Below, in pieces: positions 7,920 through 10,722 of a stretch of 10,722 nt of DNA. Positions within the stretch are counted from its first letter, which is position 1; the number at the start of each line of letters is the position of its first letter. The DNA comes from Acidimicrobiia bacterium (GTDB lineage: Bacteria; Actinomycetota; Acidimicrobiia; Acidimicrobiales; Acidimicrobilacustridaceae). The position numbers and the translations under genes are program-made. Below the pieces are notes generated by a model that saw nothing but the letters and a program-made list of their open reading frames with translations, had not been told where the DNA came from and made no database searches. The DNA is taken from the NCBI GenBank assembly GCA_016462055.1, contig JAEMTX010000053.1:1-10722 (forward strand), given 5' to 3'.

Positions 7920-8933
7920 TTAGATCGTTGCGGTAATCAGCAGGCCGACGCTGGCGGCAGCGACAACGAGGCGTTCCCAGCCGAAGACAGCCAAGCTGCG
8001 CGTTTGTAGCCACGAGACCATCCACTTCACCGCGAGTGCGGCGAAGATAAATGCGAAGAGCAAACCCACGAGTGGATTGAACCATCCATATGCGTCGATG
8101 ACGGTCGATCCGTTCTTGGCCGTTTCGTAAAGCGTCGCTGCACCGAGCGTCATGAGGCCTAGAAGGAAACTGAATTCGACTGCTGCGGCGAGAGTGGCGC
8201 CAACGGCAAGCGCAGCAAGAATCGTTACAAGGCTTCGACTTGTACCTGGCCACATAGCGAGTACCTGCGCACAGCCGATGATGAGCGCCTGCTTCGGTCG
8301 TAAATGGGTGATCGACATCCCTGGACGGTCGGCCTTGATCTTGGGTGCAAGGAAAAGAATGAGCAGGCCACCGACAATCCACGCGCCAACCACGGGGCCC
8401 ACGTTGAGCAGATGACTTTTGATCGGCTTCTCAATTGCAACGCCAATAATCACCGCAGGGATAAATGCAATCACGAGCGAAATGAGGAGATTGCGTCCGT
8501 CGGTGTCGCTACCAAAGAGGCCACGGACGATTGATGCAATGCGCTTTCGGTAGAGAACAAGCACTGCCAGAATCGCTCCGAATTGAATGGCGATTGCGTA
8601 ACTATCGGCAGCATCTTTTGTTGCGTCGGTATCGCCAATCCCAAGAATCCGCTGTGTGACAACAAGATGGCCAGTGGAACTGATGGGGAGGTATTCGGTA
8701 ACACCTTCAACAGCGCCGAGAATCATGGCTTTCCAGGTGCTCATTTGGTTCTTTGCCGCGGATTGTTCTTCGGGCGTCAATTGCGTTGATGCGGCAAGTT
8801 CGGCGTTCGCGGCATTCGCTTTTTGTGTTCCACTAAAGGTGTGGAAGATGCCAATAGCGAGAAGAGAAATGAGTAGTGCGCTAAGGAGATGACGTGCACG
8901 TCGCTTCGGTCGGAACGTCTCGATGTGATGCAC
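7920..8933 (-). CDS. uppP: Undecaprenyl-diphosphatase (BacA/UppP) with N-terminal extension
   Basis: UppP dephosphorylates undecaprenyl diphosphate at the membrane, recycling the lipid carrier for peptidoglycan and other surface glycans; overexpression is known to give bacitracin resistance. The two active-site motifs are present: EGVTEYLPISSTGHL (residues 76-90, with E76, E80 and H89) and PGTSRS (229-234, with R233). Several hydrophobic helices follow, up to residue 335. From the GTG at 8931-8933 the protein has 337 residues, about 65 more than the usual length. The extra part has basic residues, a hydrophobic stretch (17-30) and an ANAANA sequence (39-44), resembling a signal peptide with a cleavage site. 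The ATG at 8742-8744 (residue 64, MSTWKAMILG) would give a normal-length 274-residue enzyme. Neither start has a strong ribosome site. The gene lies 42 bases downstream of the SAF gene, probably in one transcript. Confidence 0.95.
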   Translation of the reverse strand: MHHIETFRPKRRARHLLSALLISLLAIGIFHTFSGTQKANAANAELAASTQLTPEEQSAAKNQMSTWKAMILGAVEGVTEYLPISSTGHLVVTQRILGIGDTDATKDAADSYAIAIQFGAILAVLVLYRKRIASIVRGLFGSDTDGRNLLISLVIAFIPAVIIGVAIEKPIKSHLLNVGPVVGAWIVGGLLILFLAPKIKADRPGMSITHLRPKQALIIGCAQVLAMWPGTSRSLVTILAALAVGATLAAAVEFSFLLGLMTLGAATLYETAKNGSTVIDAYGWFNPLVGLLFAFIFAALAVKWMVSWLQTRSLAVFGWERLVVAAASVGLLITATI

Positions 8934-8975
8934 AGCCCGACGTTACCGCGCTCGAAGCAAAAGGTAAGTGAAGCG

Positions 8976-9620
8976 TTAGTTCGTAAGCGCGACGAGCACG
9001 CTGGCACTAAGAAGGGCCCGCGCGACGCTTGAAGCATCTCGAGAGTCAACCCCGACCATGAGGGACTTTTCGTTGACTGCGACAACAACAGCTCGATCAG
9101 CCACGCGTGCAGAAGGTCCGGCTCCCCGTGTTGCGCTCGTTGTGACGTCTGAGGGAGCGAAAAGAGTGACGTAGTCGCCGAGTTTTACGACTGGGGTGCC
9201 TGCATCTACGGGAATTGCGAACGCAACCGAATTTTCGTCGAGGAGGGCCGCTGAGCCAGACGTGCCTCCGCCAGTGAGCCGGCGTTCAATGACGGTTTCG
9301 TCACGGGCGATCGGGCGTATCACCGTTCGCCCGACCGGAGAGTCGGCGACATCGCTGGGAAGCATGATCATTGGGCGCTTCGTAAAGTTGATGTCGTCGT
9401 TCGTGATGACGTGTCCTGGTTCAAGATCGTTCACAGCGACGGGAACGGTTTTCCGTTGACCCCATGCTGAGGAATCGCGGTCGGCAGTTCGCACCGTTGT
9501 TATGGTCCACCACAACGAAAAAAGTGCAATGCATGTTGTAATCAGCCAACGCGTGCGGGTGCGTTGAAGGGCACGGCGAAACTTCTCCCATGGCGGATCT
9601 TCGGTTTGGGAATGACGCAC
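8976..9620 (-). CDS. Membrane-anchored SAF-domain protein (CpaB/RcpC-like)
   Basis: This 214-residue protein has a short cytoplasmic basic N-terminus (R15-R24), one transmembrane helix (about 25-44) and an extracytoplasmic SAF domain. SAF features are VPVAVNDLEPGHVITNDDI (59-77), the P...LPSDVADSPVGRTV stretch (87-100) and ARDETVIERRL (105-115). The remaining C-terminal part (about 128-212) resembles the beta-rich region of CpaB/RcpC pilus-assembly proteins. CpaB works in Flp/Tad pilus assembly, but no Tad genes are seen here. In actinobacteria, SAF proteins next to fmdB are common and functionally uncharacterised, so the role is unknown. The start is a GTG supported by GGAG (plus-strand 9626-9629) 5 bases upstream. 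It is in the same frame as fmdB, and the 30 codons between the fmdB stop and this GTG contain no stop. Confidence 0.85.
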   Translation of the reverse strand: MRHSQTEDPPWEKFRRALQRTRTRWLITTCIALFSLWWTITTVRTADRDSSAWGQRKTVPVAVNDLEPGHVITNDDINFTKRPMIMLPSDVADSPVGRTVIRPIARDETVIERRLTGGGTSGSAALLDENSVAFAIPVDAGTPVVKLGDYVTLFAPSDVTTSATRGAGPSARVADRAVVVAVNEKSLMVGVDSRDASSVARALLSASVLVALTN

Positions 9621-9693
9621 TTCGACTCCACGGACGGCGCGGCCGGTGGGGGAATGCGATGACGATAGAGAACTCGGTGTCCTATGGGAAGGT

Positions 9694-9710
9694 CCGAGAG
9701 ACCCTCTCGG
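9694..9710 (-). terminator. Hairpin immediately after the fmdB stop
   Basis: CCGAGAG (9694-9700) and CTCTCGG (9704-9710) form a perfect 7-bp stem with a 3-base loop, starting at the base directly after the fmdB TAA. No run of T follows on the minus strand, as is common for actinobacterial terminators. It could terminate, or reduce read-through into, the SAF and uppP genes, or stabilise the fmdB message. Confidence 0.5.
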
Positions 9711-10079
9711 TTACGACGCGCTCGGCGGTGAGGTCGAACCGGAGTCTGAAGAACTGGAGGAACTGCTCGTGGAACCGCTTGTGGAAGTGGAACTGGAAGT
9801 GGAACTGGAAGTGGAACTGGAATCGGAACTCTTCGACGAATCGGAACCGGTGGAGGTCAAAGGGGCATTCGGCGCTGTCGACGGGGTCGAGGAACCTGAA
9901 GATCCCCGGGCATCGTTCTTGTAGAAACCGCTGCCTTTAAAAGCGATGCCAACCGACCCAAATTTTTTCTTCAACGCTCCGGCACAAGATGGGCATTCGG
10001 TGAGGGCGTCGTCGGTAAATGCCTGCTGGGCCTCGAACGCGTGGCCGCAGTCTTTGCATTGATAGTCATAGGTGGGCAT
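9711..10079 (-). CDS. FmdB-family zinc-ribbon protein with Ser/Thr-rich tail
   Basis: This 122-residue protein has an N-terminal FmdB-type regulatory zinc ribbon: MPTYDYQCKDCG with C8 and C11, then CPSC with C29 and C32, giving the four zinc ligands. The conserved FKGSGFYKNDAR stretch (47-58) follows. FmdB was first described as a putative regulator of a formamide/acetamide operon, but the many small zinc-ribbon relatives, including this one, have no established function. From about residue 59 to the end the protein is low-complexity, dominated by Ser with Thr, Gly and Asp, and must be disordered; part is encoded by a 12-bp tandem repeat. Tails of this kind occur in other actinobacterial FmdB proteins, although this one is long. 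The ATG at 10077-10079 has a GGAG ribosome site 7 bases upstream. Divergent from galU; a hairpin follows the stop directly. Confidence 0.93.
   Translation of the reverse strand: MPTYDYQCKDCGHAFEAQQAFTDDALTECPSCAGALKKKFGSVGIAFKGSGFYKNDARGSSGSSTPSTAPNAPLTSTGSDSSKSSDSSSTSSSTSSSTSTSGSTSSSSSSSDSGSTSPPSAS
9781..9822. repeat. 12-bp tandem repeat in the fmdB tail
   Basis: Three exact head-to-tail copies of GTGGAACTGGAA (plus strand) occupy 9787-9822, preceded by a half unit at 9781-9786. On the coding (minus) strand the unit reads as Ser-Ser-Ser-Thr, so copy-number changes would lengthen or shorten the tail by four residues without a frameshift. Confidence 0.9.
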
Positions 10080-10271
10080 GAGGAGTCTCCGGCCGGGCCG
10101 AGAAAGGACAAGGGGGACCAGTCGCTAGCACTCGCTGGTTGAGACTGCCAGCATAGCGAGCCAGCCGATAGCGCTTACAAGCGGAATCGGGGGCTCCGCA
10201 TCAGCCGTGGGCTCTGGTGCTTCTACGATGGTGGAACGTCCATGCCGTTCCCGGTCGGACGAGGAGTGGAC
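10080..10271. promoter_or_regulatory. Divergent fmdB/galU intergenic region
   Basis: This 192-base region must hold the promoters of fmdB (leftward) and galU (rightward). It contains a CGCTT-AC-AAGCG inverted repeat at 10172-10183 and a longer imperfect stem, CTCGCT (10131-10136) with AGCGAG (10155-10160), reinforced by internal CTGG/CCAG pairing. A TACGAT hexamer at 10224-10229 could be a galU -10 box; the same hexamer stands before tldD. For fmdB, TTGTAA (10175-10180, minus strand) and TATGCT (10150-10155) are a possible -35/-10 pair, but the 19-base spacer is long. All promoter calls here are weak. Confidence 0.4.
10261..10266 (+). promoter_or_regulatory. Ribosome binding site that decides the galU start
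   Basis: GAGGAG sits 5 bases before the GTG at 10272 and favours that start over the in-frame ATG at 10242, which would add ten residues not expected in the family. Confidence 0.65.
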
Positions 10272-10722
10272 GTGTCCCGAGTTACGAAAGCCGTTATCCC
10301 CGCCGCCGGTCTTGGAACTCGTTTTCTTCCGGCAACAAAGGCGCAGCCAAAGGAAATGCTGCCCGTGGTCGATAAGCCGGCCATTCAATATGTGGTCGAA
10401 GAAGCGGTCCGCGCCGGGATCGACGACATCCTCATCATCTCGGGCCGTGGCAAGCGGTCGCTTGAAGATCATTTCGATCGCAATGTTGAACTCGAATCGT
10501 TCTTGGCGGAACGCGGAAAAGACGAAGCCCTCGCTGAGGTTCGCAGCATCGCTGAACTGGCCGAAATTCATTTCGTCCGACAAGGCGAGCCCTTGGGGCT
10601 TGGTCACGCTGTCTCGATTGCTCGCAAGCATGTTGGTGACAACCCGTTCGTCGTCATGCTTGGCGACGACATCATGGACGACCGTTCCACGGTGCTCACC
10701 GACATGATCGGAGTTTATGAAG
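10272..10722 (+). CDS. galU: UTP-glucose-1-phosphate uridylyltransferase (GalU), C-terminus cut by window edge
   Basis: GalU makes UDP-glucose from UTP and glucose 1-phosphate in the cytosol, supplying glycan, glycolipid and polysaccharide synthesis. The first 150 residues are visible, about half of the usual length. The nucleotidyltransferase signature GLGTRFLPATKAQPKEMLP (residues 13-31) is complete, followed by VVDKPAIQYVVEEA (32-45), the VRQGEPLGLGHAV motif (102-114) and the metal-binding GDDI (131-134, in VVMLGDDIMDD). The GTG start is supported by GAGGAG 5 bases upstream, and the resulting N-terminus, (M)SRVTKAVIPAAG, matches the family. Closely related glucose-1-phosphate thymidylyltransferases have different loops around the KEMLP motif, so GalU is the better call. 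It diverges from fmdB, a neighbour arrangement that fits actinobacterial gene order. Confidence 0.97.
   Translation, partial: MSRVTKAVIPAAGLGTRFLPATKAQPKEMLPVVDKPAIQYVVEEAVRAGIDDILIISGRGKRSLEDHFDRNVELESFLAERGKDEALAEVRSIAELAEIHFVRQGEPLGLGHAVSIARKHVGDNPFVVMLGDDIMDDRSTVLTDMIGVYE

Noticed and set aside
9646..9924. Rightward open frame encoding an acidic protein with a VELEVELEVELE-type repeat
   Set aside because: It lies antisense to the fmdB Ser-rich tail, and its periodicity is the direct consequence of the 12-bp repeat there. FmdB has clear zinc-ribbon motifs and a good ribosome site; the antisense frame has neither family motifs nor a convincing start.
10125..10631. Leftward open frame opposite galU ending in a hydrophobic stretch
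   Set aside because: Most of it is antisense to the strongly recognised GalU coding region. Its C-terminal hydrophobic part falls in the intergenic region and has no supporting start, ribosome site or motif.

Overview
The window looks like a piece of an actinobacterial chromosome, probably from the Acidimicrobiia side (inference). The supports are moderately GC-rich coding sequence, frequent GTG starts, short 4-bp gene overlaps, and actinobacterial-type DXS, TldD/TldE, FmdB and GalU proteins. I see no insertion sequence, CRISPR array, tRNA or rRNA. Coding density is high and no gene-free stretch exceeds 300 bases.

Layout from left to right. Positions 1-3683 are read leftward: a short-chain dehydrogenase/reductase cut by the window edge, dxs (first enzyme of the MEP isoprenoid pathway), and a multispanning flippase-like membrane protein of the UPF0104/LPG-synthase-TM type. 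The 151-base gap upstream of dxs holds several inverted repeats, two of them mutually exclusive. Positions 3684-3814 form a divergent intergenic region. Positions 3815-7910 are a rightward, tightly overlapping three-gene operon: one catalytic metalloprotease subunit (TldD, HExxxH present) followed by two different TldE/PmbA-type subunits that both lack the HExxxH motif. The second converges on uppP with only 9 bases between stop codons. Positions 7920-10079 are leftward: uppP (undecaprenyl-diphosphatase with a signal-like N-terminal extension), a membrane-anchored SAF-domain protein, and an FmdB-type zinc-ribbon protein with a long Ser/Thr-rich tail encoded partly by a 12-bp tandem repeat. Divergent from fmdB, galU starts at 10272 and runs off the right edge.

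Functionally most genes are housekeeping with a cell-envelope flavour. DXS supplies isoprenoid precursors for undecaprenyl phosphate, UppP recycles that carrier, GalU makes UDP-glucose for glycans, and the flippase-like protein may move a lipid-linked substrate. The most distinctive unit is the tldD-tldE1-tldE2 operon, which suggests a TldD protease with two alternative or simultaneous non-catalytic partners. A strong terminator-like hairpin lies inside tldE1. No peptide substrate (RiPP precursor, toxin-antitoxin pair, YcaO enzyme) is visible in the window.
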